From assembly GCA_022495995.1 (NCBI GenBank), contig JAFEMH010007495.1:23655-87654 (forward strand): DNA of 64,000 nt, in the 5' to 3' direction. The DNA is from Adenophora triphylla var. japonica (Eukaryota > Streptophyta > Magnoliopsida > Asterales > Campanulaceae). Positions 46,223-56,757 of this stretch are shown here, piece after piece. The notes beneath the pieces are model-generated. The model was not told the origin of the DNA. It was given only the letters and a program-made list of their open reading frames with translations, and did not search any database. A program made the translations under genes and the position numbers. Positions within the stretch are counted from its first letter, which is position 1. Every line of letters starts with the position of its first letter.

Positions 46223-48700
46223 ACACCCGGTCTTAATTCTGAAACTAAGGCTCAGCCGTCTTATTACTCGAGTTATCTTCCAACTTTTCCCTTGCCAAAA
46301 CTCTACTATCTGGAGGGACAGGATTTAAGGTAAATAAATATATTTCGTGAGTGAAGTCCCTTAGCCTCCCCTCCATATGATGAGCAGATCATCAAAATAA
46401 ACACTTCAGGGAAAAAACTCGAGGAGATTTTGCTTAGTTAGATCAACTAAGATGCAATTTTTTTGTTACTAAGAGCTCCCAACTCTATTAAAGTAGACAA
46501 GTTCTGTACTACAGGGATTTAACTAGTACTCTACATGCTGAGAATTTTAAACTAACAGATTCTTGCTCAATTCCTGCTTTTATTATTACTGATTTTAAGC
46601 TAACAGAATAGTTACCAACAGATTCATTGACACATTCTCTTAAATTTGGCTGCATTTTTTTCTTATTCATGTTTGTACATTTTGATTAGTTATTTACTAG
46701 TAGATTCATTTGTCAAGATAAGTTGTTAGACTTTTAGTAACTTAAACGAGACTTGTTAGAATAAATTGTTAAGCCAATCATGAAAAAGACATTTGCCCTT
46801 AAAATGAGTGCATATAGACCCCTGTGTCCTTGTGTTTACTAATATTTCTGGTGGTTGACTCGTACGCTCATTCCCAATCATAGTAGAGGTCTATGCTTGT
46901 CAAAAGGGAGGTCCATGTGCACTCTTATGGATCTTAATATCGATGCTCTGTCAGAGTATTGTACTTTGTATAAAGCTGTTGATTGTTCTCCCTGGATATG
47001 TGGATATATACCCTACTGGGGTATGCTGGAGTTGTAGTTCCGTATCCCCCTGGAAGATAGTTGTACTTTGTGTACATTGCATGATTTTGCAGAGTGCAAT
47101 TATCTCGCTGAGCTAAGCTTTGCACGTACTAATCGTCTGCTCTTTTTGTCATAGTATGTATTTACCTAGTGTTAAATTGGTTATTAGCTTACGTGGTTGT
47201 TTCATGAGAGTTTTAACCCATTGCAAATGTATTCAGCTTTGAAGCTAGATCGTTTCCTCACAACCTGCTGTTAGTCTAGTGAATGTTAGTGTGCTCTCTA
47301 ACAAGTAAGTGAACCAGAGCCAATTACTTCCTCCGTCCCAAAATGATCTTCCCATTTATTCCTTACAAAAAAACATCTATATGATGCAGTTGTTGCTGTC
47401 GAGTATGTTGGCTTTCTTCTCCTTTGCTATATTGTTGGTCAGTCACATAAGTTCTATGAATCTTTTTCTTTTGTTGTTGTTGTTGACAGGAGCCCCACTT
47501 AGGAGAGTCTTGTGGTTGACTGATGGCTATCCATTTATTTCTTTCAATCTATATTATAAATGGAAGCGGTCTTGGCACTGTAGCATGAACAGTGCCACTT
47601 GCCGACTTTACCATTTTGCCCTCACTATTTTGTTCTTTTCTCATTTTGCCCTTAAATTTTTTATTTTTTTTTAAATTTTTTTTTTTAAAAAAACGTGGCA
47701 TGACGGGGCGTACGCTAAAAAATAAATAAATTTAAAAACGTCTTGGACGCACTAGTAATATTTAATATATAGTATTCCTTTTCAACAGAAAGATGGTGAC
47801 TTTTTTAAGTGGCCATGAAGTGCAGGAAGATTAGCCATTATTAAAAGTGGAATCTCTCAAACCATGGCAAATCACACATAACATAGAGAGGTACATGCTT
47901 TTTCCGTCATTTAATAATTTAATTACTAAAATATGGTCATTTTGTGTTTTTCTGTTTGCTGAATTTTATATGCATTATGTTAGAATTAAAATAGAGGTAC
48001 ATGCCTATTTCCATCGTTTAATAATTTAATTACTAAAATAAGGGATCCGGAACTAGTATAATTTCATTTGAGCTTCAGTTCTGCTGCTGGTGGAAATATT
48101 ATCCTTGGTATGCCTTCTTTTGACAGAAAAGCTTATTTACGTGGGTTTGAATCCCATTTATGAATCTGATGCTGTCCTTCTGTTTTTAACGAAGCATATA
48201 ATGCATGGGAATGGCCTATATGTGCATAAATGTTTCCAAATGCAGTTTATTCTGCGTCTCAGGTGTTGTATTAGAGTGGTGTTCCCTCCAAACTATCTTG
48301 TTGCATAAATTCTCACAGCCTCGCTCCTTGGGGTTTTCCATGCTTCACCTTCTTTATGCTTAGTTTGAACTATTGCACTTATACAGCTATATTATTTAAC
48401 ATGCATATTTTCAGGACTGTGCAATGTTGATTGTATAGAGAGGTGTTCCCTCCTAATTATGTGCACTTTCAATGCACGTTCTACACACAAATGCTCATGT
48501 TAGTTGTAGTATTTTTTTATTTTATACACTACTCATTTGTTGTATGTATGAAGGTATTGAGCTCTATAAGTATAATCATATTGCTGCATTCTGTTGTTTA
48601 GGTGTCCCAATCTTGAAAAGGGATAAGTTCTTTAGGTATTTAATTTTTGTGTTGTCTGTATCATGTGAATTGCTGAATATTGCATTAACAAATTATGTAA
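46223..48700. other. Downstream DNA of the DUF1990 locus, no firm gene
   Basis: Mostly AT-rich. CTCCGTCCCAAAATGATCTT at 47332 is a Stowaway-like left end without a right end nearby. An exon-like stretch near 47490-47540 (after GTTGACAG) reads APLRRVLWLTDGYPF, but I cannot tie it to a family. Confidence 0.45.
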
Positions 48701-48721
48701 ATTTTCATGCACTGTCTATTC

Positions 48722-48960
48722 AGGAGCATATGGCTTGAAACCAGAAACTTATTCAGGAGCATATGGCTTGAAACACGAAACTTCTGACTTAACTAAGCAT
48801 TTAGAAGAGATGTCATTGAATGAGCTCCTTGATGGCACTTACAGTTGTCCAGTTTTGACAAAAACAAGGGAAAGAAAATAGCAAGTTCAAATGAGAAGAT
48901 TATGCAGTCCGTTAGAGAGGCTTGTTCTGTTCTTCGACCTCAACAGTGTTTTGGGGGAGC
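48722..48960 (+). pseudogene. Exon-like coding fragment of unknown protein, frameshifted
   Basis: After the acceptor-like TGTCTATTCAG a frame encodes GAYGLKHETSDLTKHLEEMS and LNELLDGTYSCPVLTKTRE. A one-base shift follows near 48880, then SSNEKIMQSVREACSVLRPQ. The codon choice and helix-like pattern look like real protein. A 31-bp tandem duplication (TTCAGGAGCATATGGCTTGAAA, twice) sits at its start. I do not recognise the family. It could be the decayed 3' exon of a host gene. Confidence 0.4.
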
Positions 48961-49279
48961 ACGTTTCACGTATGCAATATGGATGATTTGATTTACTTAG
49001 AGAATAGTTTTAGATCAAATTATTTAAAAAGGAGTATTGAACCCTTCTATTTCATCTACCTTAATTTTTAGGTAACAATGAACTTTTTATTTAGATGATG
49101 TGGTTGATTAAATTTAGTTTATGCATTACTATTTTATTGTCAGGTTCATTTGATATATTTGATATATGCACAAGTATAATTTGACATATTTAATTTACAA
49201 GTATAATGTATGCATGTGTGGTTGTGTATATATATAAGTAGAAGATTAGTAGTGTTAGATAATTAATGGTAAATATTCA

Positions 49280-50270
49280 CATTTTGACATCAAAATTTAT
49301 TTGGGATGACTATATCCGACCTTATTTCTTTTTCACAAAAAATGTGAGTTTGGCGCAAAAATATATCTGGGTTGGGCGACATGGTCCCTAATAATTTCCC
49401 TCCAAAAAATGTTAGGCGCCAAATATTATTTGGGTCGGCAACCTCGTCCCTAATAACCGGTACCAAAAACAATTTGGCTCCAAAAATTTCCCGCAAAAAC
49501 AAAATTAAATATTTTTTATTTTTATTAGGGTCGGTCATGTCCCGACTTAAATAACGTATTTGAGACGGTGATGGGGGTCCTAAACCTTTTAGAGTCACAT
49601 GTTATTTAGCTATGATTGGGTCTACCTAGGAATTTAGGAGTATGACTAAGAATTCACTCGGAAATCTAGAGAACTTATCTTTGGGATATGCAATTATGGT
49701 TTATGATTTACTGCTTTTGTATTTTGAGGTTTTACGAGATACTGATGAGTGATTCTTCTTATTGTAGGAAATGGAAGCTACTAATAACGTTTGGAGCAAG
49801 ATTATCAAGTCTAAACCAACTAGAGGAAGATTGGTGAAGATCAATAGGTATGAATGGAGGATCAGAAAGTATAGAGAAGCTGCAAGAAGAGAGCAGAGAC
49901 TGAGGATTGAGTCTGAAGTAGGAGCGGCACATATGAATGTTGACTTAGAAGAGGCATTACAGGAGTTGATGAAAACCAAGGAAGAGTTAGTCAAGACAGA
50001 AGAATGGGCTGATAAGGTTAGAGAACAAGCCTATGGATACTATTATGAGTTGCAGGATCTGAAGGCAGCCAATGCTAAGAGAGAGAACCCAATAGAATCG
50101 AAGACTCCTGCAATTCTAGTTATCGAGGATTTAGATGTTAAGGATATTGTTGGCACTACAGGATAATACACTATTTATGGCGGTTAAAATCCGTCGTATA
50201 TAGTGACCGGGACCGTCGTAAATAGTATTTACAGCGGATATACCGCCGTATATTGGGCAGCGTATAAAGT
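49280..50270 (+). mobile_element. Fragment of a CACTA-like element
   Basis: Repeated motifs of the kind GGGTCGGCAACCTCGTCCCTAATAA (49300-49560) and a later GGCGGTTAAAATCCGTCGTA stretch (50178-50260) look like CACTA subterminal repeats. No terminal CACTA repeat or target duplication could be fixed, so this may be a relic or a different class of DNA transposon. Confidence 0.35.
49771..50166 (+). CDS. Small charged coiled-coil protein, transposon-associated
   Basis: A 131-codon frame starts with an ATG three bases after a TTATTGTAG acceptor. It encodes a Lys/Arg/Glu-rich protein with a basic N-terminal half (RGRLVKINRYEWRIRKYREA) and a likely coiled coil (LEEALQELMKTKEELVKTEEW). It lies inside CACTA-like repeats, a position where the last exon of the second CACTA gene would fall. 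No conserved domain was recognised. Confidence 0.4.
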   Translation: MEATNNVWSKIIKSKPTRGRLVKINRYEWRIRKYREAARREQRLRIESEVGAAHMNVDLEEALQELMKTKEELVKTEEWADKVREQAYGYYYELQDLKAANAKRENPIESKTPAILVIEDLDVKDIVGTTG

Positions 50271-50276
50271 CGCGAC

Positions 50277-50640
50277 TGTAAGTACCCAAATCTGGCTCAT
50301 GCCTTCCAATTAAAGTTTCCTAGCAGTTCCCCAAACTTTTATAAAGTTTAGGGGCAATTCGAGAACTTTTCAATACTTTTCGAGCAAGGAAGGACCTACT
50401 AGGAATTAGAATTCTGGATAGGACCTCGCTAGAAAGAAGCTTCCAATCTGCCACCTTGCATGTTTCCAGAAACATGCTGACGCGACAGAAGAAGACGCCG
50501 GACGGCTTCATTAGCCGCAAGATCACGCCAGGCGGCTTCATTAGAAGCACACCAGAAGCCTATAAATAGAGGCCTCCTCTATTCATTTTGATATATAATT
50601 TTGAGTATTGTTACTCTGTAGAAACAGAAGTCTATAAATA
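50277..50640 (+). repeat. LTR-like fragment, TGTAAGTACCC family
   Basis: It starts TGTAAGTACCCAAATCTGG and carries CAGGACCTCGCT-like and CTATAAATAGAGG (TATA) sequences. The same left half occurs at 60867 and 62953. It passes straight into a gag-like minus-strand frame, so the right part of the LTR is missing. Confidence 0.6.
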
Positions 50641-51682
50641 GAGGATTCACCAGGATTTGGCCGAAACGCGTCAGTACGTTCACTTCTGGCTTCACTCCTT
50701 TTCTTGTTTCTCCCACTTCTGTCATGGGAGGGCCTTGGTTGGCGTAGGGCCTTGCATCGCATTTCAGCTCGTTTACCGTTATTGCTTTTGTTGAAGCGTC
50801 AACGATGGCCTTGATGTCTTCCCAAGATAGGGGTTGGGGTGTCAGGACCCTTGGGCCATTGGTGGCTGTGCGGAGCTCGTCCCAGCTAATCATGGAGCAG
50901 AAGCTGTTGTGATCCCGAGTTGAGTCAAGCTGAGGAGATTTGTTGGAGTAGATGACGTAGTAGTCAAACTTCCCTGATGGTTCTCCGAGGGTTCCGACTG
51001 TGGGATCGCCGGCTTCTTATCTCTTTTTCACTATATGTTGAGAAGAGGGTTTCTTCTTTTTCGGAGGACGATCCTCGTTTATTTCATCTTGGAAATCCCT
51101 TTCCAGACAAGTGGGGCAATCGCAGACGTCCCACCAGATATGTTCATCATTTTGCGGTGGTCTTGGGACCTCGGGGCATTGACTTGTCACGTCTTTCCCT
51201 GGAGGGCCTTGTGGCTTCATGTCGTAGCTGCGGGGTTCGTACAGAGGCAAATGATTACATCCCGGGAGATAATGAGAGACGTTGGGAGCTGCGGGAGCGG
51301 GTACGTCCTTGGGAGCCCCAGGTGGTTGGGGAGTGGCCAATGTTCCGAAATGATGCATGGCACCTTCAATCCAGGCCTGTTGCTCGCCTTGGAGTTTCTC
51401 GAGAGCTATGACAGCTTGCCAAACTTCCTCCATCGTCGAGAAATTTCTCGGGGGTAAGATCCCGTTTTCTTCGTTGTTATCTGCTGACCTGGCCATGGGG
51501 AGTTGATGGACTGCCCTGGTGGCTGTACTGGGAAGGCTGTAGGACCTTGCGGCTTTGACACTGGAAGAACAGTTCCCGGGTACTCTCAACCACTCTCGGT
51601 TCACTGGAGGGGGTGACGAGTAAGGTTTAGACATGTGAAGGTCTTTTTTTTTTTTGATAAGGGGGGAAAGCTCATGCGACAT
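50640..51682 (-). pseudogene. gag-like region of a Tat/Ogre-like gypsy element
   Basis: Minus-strand frames encode a basic Pro-rich segment (51682-51017, with a PPKKKKPSSQH stretch near its end) and MISWDELRTATNGPR with PLSWEDIKAIVDAS (50893-50640). The position downstream of the TGGCGACTC primer site fits a gag. No RT or integrase is present, so the internal region is almost wholly deleted or the element is non-autonomous. Motif support is weak. Confidence 0.4.
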
Positions 51683-52708
51683 GTGATTTCCATTTTTTTT
51701 TGTTGTTTTAATTTACTTAAAACGTGTTTTCTTAGAATCCTAAGTTGGTTGGAAAAGATTGCTCTTCTTTTTCGCAACTATGCTAGATCATGGGTCAGTG
51801 GAGACCATCTGTGCATCTATAAGCTCCTCGTTTTGCACCTGTATTTCGACATCCCGGGGTGGACAGCCCCGGGCGAAGGTCATACAGGGCAATCAGTTTC
51901 CACCGGCCTAAATAAAAAATCCGAACCTAAGGTCCGAGCCTATCATGTTCGTTTTAATGCGTCAGCCATGTGAATAGTGAGCTGAGCCGGCACCTGAGTC
52001 AAGATCGAGTCAAGAGTTCGGCATGACCTCTCTTTACCTTGCTTGCGCAAGGGATCTGTGACGTTAGGCGTTGGCTAGGTCATATTGTCATGGCTGACGT
52101 ATTAAAGGATTGATGACATGGTGTCATGTGGGCATGGATGTATATCCGGGACGGAGCATTGTCCGGGTGTAGCTTTGAAAATCAAGATCGGGTCAAGATT
52201 TTAGCATGACCTTTCATCGTCTTACTTGCACAAGGGTCTTGAGTTCCGAGATTCGACTCAGAAAATGGCCGACATGGGATATGTATCCTGGCTTTATGAC
52301 ACGGACTGGGTAAAAACCAACCGAGTCTGGATAGAGTGTGACGCAAGCGTGCAGGGTTGACACTGGCTAGGATGGGATGTTTGGGAAGATCACATGCGCG
52401 CTCAAATGCCATAGGAACACCAATCAAGCTGCAGCAAAGACCACCCCGGGTTGAGGGTCAGTGTGCGAGTGTGATAAGAGTCCGCGTAGTGTGCGGTCAC
52501 TAAAATTCTTTTTCTGATTAAAACATAAATTTTTGCAGAATTTTTATATGTATGTACACAGATGTTTTATGATGTTTTTATTTTGTATTTTTTGTGTAAA
52601 TAAAAAGTAAAGCACATGAAAACACACACAACAGTTAAAGAAAGGGGTTAAAAGAAAGTTTGACCCTCATCACTGTTTTAAAAATCTTTTTTTTTAAAGC
52701 AAAATCTT
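51683..52708. other. 5' untranslated part of the Tat/Ogre-like element
   Basis: No gene seen. Two related stretches, 51960-52060 and 52160-52260, both carry GCATGACCT and AAGATCG(A/G)GTCAAGA runs, so part of it is an old duplication. Confidence 0.45.
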
Positions 52709-52725
52709 CCACAGCAGAGTCGCCA
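52709..52725 (-). other. Primer-binding site, TGGCGACTCTGCTG type
   Basis: The minus strand reads TGGCGACTCTGCTGTGG, a primer site typical of plant Tat/Ogre-like gypsy elements. It marks the inner end of the adjacent LTR. Confidence 0.75.
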
Positions 52726-52727
52726 AT

Positions 52728-53998
52728 CAAATTACCTGATCCGCCGCGCGGCCCCGAATCTCGCATTGTCGGGAGGTGTCGTTGCGTTTGTTTAGAGGAG
52801 TCGCCATGCCGTTTTGATTTAGCCCAAAACATTGAAAAAAGGCTTGTTTAAAAAGCTGTTGTTGTGTGATGAGATTTTGAGTTCGGAGGTCAGGTTACGC
52901 CTCGGGAAGAGAATAGCAGAGCTCACCCGAGTCATCTCGTATAAACGAGTCTTTCGATACCCCTCTTTCTTTAAAAGTTGTGTGTGTATGTATGTGCTTT
53001 TAAAAATGCATGATGTATATGATGTCTACATTGTATGATATGTATTGAAATAAATTGAAATAGTTTGGGAAGGAAGCCTTACCAATGTTGGTTCGTGTCT
53101 GTCTTTCGTTTGGGAATAGTGTTTGAGTGTGAATAGTGCTCCGGGACGGACCAGGATTGCTTCGGGGATGTACCGGTGTCTGTGGACAGAGATTCGACAT
53201 GCCTCGGGAGTGTCCGGTGTGTCCTCGGGCAGAGGTTTGGTGTGCCTCGGGAGTGTTGGATGTACTCGGTTAGAGGTTCGACGTGTGTCAGAATCGTCGG
53301 TTGTGCTCGGGCAGAGGTTCGGCGTGCCTCGGGATTGTCGGTTGTATTCGGGTAGAGCTTCGGCTTGCTTCGGGATGGACCGAGATTGTTCGGCAGGGCT
53401 TCGGGATGGACCGGGACGCCTCGGGATTGACCGACAAGGCTTCGGGATGCCTCGGGAGTGCCTCGGGGCAACTCGGGAGTGTCTCGGGAGCGCTCGGCAG
53501 GGCTTCGAAGCACCGCGAGGGGGCTCGGAATGCCCCGGAGGGAACCAAAAGGGACCGAGAGTGCCTTGAGAGGACTTAGAGGGGAGCCTGAAGGCTGGGG
53601 GGAGAGAGGAGAGAAGGGAGGAGTGAAGAAAATGAGAGGGGGAGCCCTCTATTTATAGGGGTAAAAAAATATGCAAAATGGTCCGCACGGACTATTCTTG
53701 CAAAACCAATTTTTTTGATTTTCCCGGATTTAAGGGAATATTGTGGACTTTAAGGGGATTTTGCAATTATGATGTCTGTGGTACAAAGTGGTCCGTACGG
53801 ACCATGATGCAGGCCAGATATTTTGCAAAATTTCTAAAAAGTCCTTTTGCCTTGTTTTATCCCAGAAAGGTCCCACCTTGGTTTGGTTGGTGGTTTTTGG
53901 GGTTTTTGAAGGCTACGGGTGTTTGGGATCACGTTTGTGTGAGTTCGCGGTGTTTCTCGTGTGCTTGGAAGGGAGCGATCCAGATTGGGGTACTTACA
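52728..53998 (-). repeat. 5' LTR of the Tat/Ogre-like gypsy element
   Basis: In minus-strand reading it starts TGTAAGTACCCCAATCTGG at 53998, the same family start as at 50277 and 60867. It has CCTATAAATAGAGGG near 53658-53644 as its TATA box and ends just before the primer-binding site. Length is about 1.27 kb. The U5 side contains a CCTCGGGA-type repeat array. Its partner 3' LTR may be the fragment at 50277, but that lies in the opposite orientation, so the element has been rearranged. Confidence 0.6.
53150..53560. repeat. GC-rich degenerate repeat, GCCTCGGGA type
   Basis: Eight or more units of about 50 bp carry CGGGCAGAGGTTCGGCGTGC, GCCTCGGGAGTGTCGG and variants. They are far richer in GC than the surroundings. 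Open frames on both strands through this array are by-products. Confidence 0.8.
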
Positions 53999-54174
53999 GC
54001 GGGATAACTAGTCACTTGACCATTCTGTCCTCTTCAGTTATTCCTTTAGTCAGTTAGGTCCAAAACTAACAAGGTTAGTTAGAAACATAACGAAACATGA
54101 CGAAACTAATATGTTTTCATCAAAACATAAAAGAGAGACGAAGAGTAGTGTAATCATGTAATTATTAGTTCGGA

Positions 54175-55912
54175 ATGGGGTGTCTACACCTAGATGCCAA
54201 GTTTATTGGCCGGGAAGTAGTTGGTCTTATTAAGGCTGATTCAGATGTCAAGGTTGGACTTATTATTGCACACATCTTTAGTAGGGTTCGAAAGGAAATT
54301 ACCTATAATAAGGCATGGTGTGGAAAGCAAAAGGGCATTGCAGAGGTTTTTAGAGATTGGGAGGAATCTTATATAAGGTTACCCCGCATCCTAGCAGCCA
54401 TCCAAAAATACAACCCCATCACAATTGTTGAGTATTCTCACCTTCCTTCTCCTGTCGGTGAATTACACATGTTTCAACAGGTATTCTGGGCATTTGGGCC
54501 TTGCATTGAAGCTTTCTCTCATTTTCAGCCTGTCATTTCTGTTGATGGAACATTCCTACATGGTAGATATAAAGGGGTAATAATGATTGTCATGGGTGTT
54601 GACGCCCAAGACAGTATACTTCCTCTTGCATTTGCCGTTTTTGAAAAGGAGAACTGGACGAACTGGCATTGGTTCTTATATCTTCTTTGCAAACATATTA
54701 TAAAGAGTCGTGAAGTATGCTTGATATCTGACCGTCATCACGGCATTCTTAAGACTATAGCTGAAGATATGTGGTGGCCAAATGTGCATCATCGATTTTG
54801 CTTGAGACATATGCGAGCAAATTTCTTGGATAAGCATAGAGGGGAAGGTTTGAAGTATCTGTTTTGGAGAGTGTGTAGAGCAACTTTTTTTTTTGCAAAC
54901 CCCGATGCGCCAAGCGCTCCCCGTCTTGCGGGGGCTGGGAGAGGGAACCATTTGCTAGAGCCTTCCCCTGACAATTGTCAAGAAGCTATTCGCCAAGGTT
55001 CGAACCCGTGACCTTATGGTCCCCAAAAGAGCAACTTAACCGTTGCGCCAAGGCTCGCCCTCCGTGTAGAGCAACTCAAGATAGAAAATTGAAATCTACC
55101 TTAGAGAGTATCCGTGGGATTAACCCTGATGCAATTGCATGGTTCAGAATTTGGATGCCAGAAAATGGACATTGACACACGATGGTGGTTATAGATATGG
55201 CATTATTACTACTAACATGTATGAGGTTTTCAATGGTGTCATAAAGGGAGCCAGTGGGATGCCAATCACATCAATTGTTGAAACTGCCTTCTACCGTTGT
55301 GTGGAGTACTTTCAAGTAAGGCATGAATTTTCGCTTAATGCCTTAGGAGGTAATCCTAATAACCCTAACATCAATCCCCTACACCAATTCAGCCAAAAAG
55401 TTCATTACCGATACTTGAAGAACAACGAGAAAGGGGCAACACATCAGGTAAGGAGGTTCAACAATCATGAAATGGGGGTGTATTAAGTGACAACCGCACG
55501 TCAGGGTGATAAGGGAGGAAATATCCAGATTGTCCGACTTAATGAGCGTACCTGCACATGTGGTAAATGGGTTGCCTATCACATGCCTTGTTCCCATCTT
55601 CTTGAATATTGCCATGCACAACATCTTGATGGTCGAGATTTCGTTTCTCGATTTTACACCATTAGGGAATACTACAAGACATGGAAGGGGAAATTTGAAC
55701 CAATCGAGCATGAGGACTATTCGGGTGTGGATGGTTTAGTGCCACGTTTTTTCCCTAATTCCCACCTTCGACGTTTTGCGAAGTCCGGACGACCTAGATC
55801 AAGATGCTTCCGAAATTGTATGGACTTTCAAGCAGATAAACGGAAGACTCTGTGTTCATCATGCCATCAAGAAGGCCACAATCATTGTAGATGCCCGAAC
55901 ATTAGGGAGTAG
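54175..55912 (+). pseudogene. MULE (Mutator-like) transposase broken by a SINE and a stop
   Basis: The MURA-like DDE domain is recognisable: VISVDGTFLHGRYKG carries the first Asp (about 54541) and LISDRHHGI the second (about 54730). It continues after the SINE with LESIRGINPDAI and YEVFNGVIKGASGMPI. A SWIM zinc finger, CTCGKWVAYHMPCSH (about 55557-55601), follows, then a CX2CX4HX4C knuckle, CSSCHQEGHNHCRC. A SINE interrupts the frame at 54886-55063, a frame shift lies near 55150, and TAA stands at 55484-55486. The transposase would have cut at terminal repeats in the nucleus, but this copy cannot make it. Confidence 0.9.
54886..55063 (-). mobile_element. tRNA-derived SINE with 13-bp target duplication
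   Basis: The minus strand starts near 55063 with GGGCGAGCCTTGGCGCAACGG, containing an A-box-like TGGCGCAACGG. It has the B-box GGTTCGAACC about 45 nt later and ends in an A-run (T-run on the plus strand). The 13-bp duplication GTGTAGAGCAACT is perfect (54873-54885 and 55064-55076). Length is 178 bp. It resembles Au-type plant SINEs, but I do not assign a family because the tail is A-rich. Confidence 0.92.
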
Positions 55913-56349
55913 AAGAATATTTTTCATGTAATTTATGTTTGGTTTGAATTGGATTCTCATATAGCTTCATTTTATGTAATTTTCATTAAACTTGAAAACT
56001 TGAATATAAACTCTATTTGAGTTGAATTTCTGTCCATGGCAACTGATGCGGAGAATTTTATATCATGTAACTCCGATGTTTCTGGACATTTTATTTCTCT
56101 ATGTTGATGTATTTAGATTAGATTTGATGTAATTTGGAGTGACTTTGTAATGTGAGGTTTCATTAGAATATGTTGTAAAAAAAAATTTAAAAAATAAAGA
56201 AATCCAGAAAATTAGGCCAGGGGACGAGTCATCCCCAACTACACCACCTATTCCCCATAAAAGGGACGAGTGAATCAGGGAAGAAAATTTTGGGGACGAG
56301 TATGGCCAAGTTAGTGCGGTCGCCCTAACTCTACGGCCAAAAAACCAGT
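55913..56349. other. Downstream of the MULE transposase
   Basis: AT-rich 3' sequence, then GGGGACGAGT repeats (56220-56310). No terminal inverted repeat of a MULE was found. Confidence 0.5.
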
Positions 56350-56357
56350 TCAAGTGA

Positions 56358-56470
56358 ACTCGCTACACGGTGTAGCGATTTCACTAAACTCGCTACACGG
56401 TGTTGCGAGTTTAATGAAATCGCTACACGGTGTAGCGAGTTTAATGAAATCGCTACACCGTGTAGCGAGT
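56358..56470. repeat. Cluster of four 23-bp palindromes
   Basis: Units with arms CGCTACAC and GTGTAGCG occur at 56358, 56388, 56418 and 56448, exactly 30 bp apart. Full-length arms are ACTCGCTACAC and GTGTAGCGAGT around one central base. The same palindrome flanks the other side of the PMD gene. Confidence 0.95.
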
Positions 56471-56757
56471 TCACTTGAACGGGCTTCCACAGCAGCAACA
56501 AACTTCAGCATCCCACCTGCAAACAGAAAATCCCATATCCAATATATCAAAATCTCCAATATCAAACTATAAACCTGTACAATATACCATAACACACACC
56601 TACACATCTACATACATGTACTAAAATGTAAAAAAATAATAATACAAATATCCAAATAAAATCTAAAAAAAATCATAGTTTCAGTTATTACAAATAAAAA
56701 CATCCAAATAACAACTAATACTACAAAGTTTCATTACATCTAAATAAAAAAAAAGTT

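Noticed and set aside
47332..47366. Another Stowaway MITE
   Set aside because: Only the left terminus CTCCGTCCC is present and no right terminus occurs within a plausible distance. I mention it only as a fragment.
53079..53658. Several long frames on both strands, rich in Pro, Arg and Ser
   Set aside because: All come from the GC-rich GCCTCGGGA array of the Tat-like LTR, where stop codons are rare.
54985..55060. tRNA gene suggested by a GGTTCGAACC box
   Set aside because: The A and B boxes belong to the SINE. There is no cloverleaf acceptor pairing, and the sequence has target duplications.
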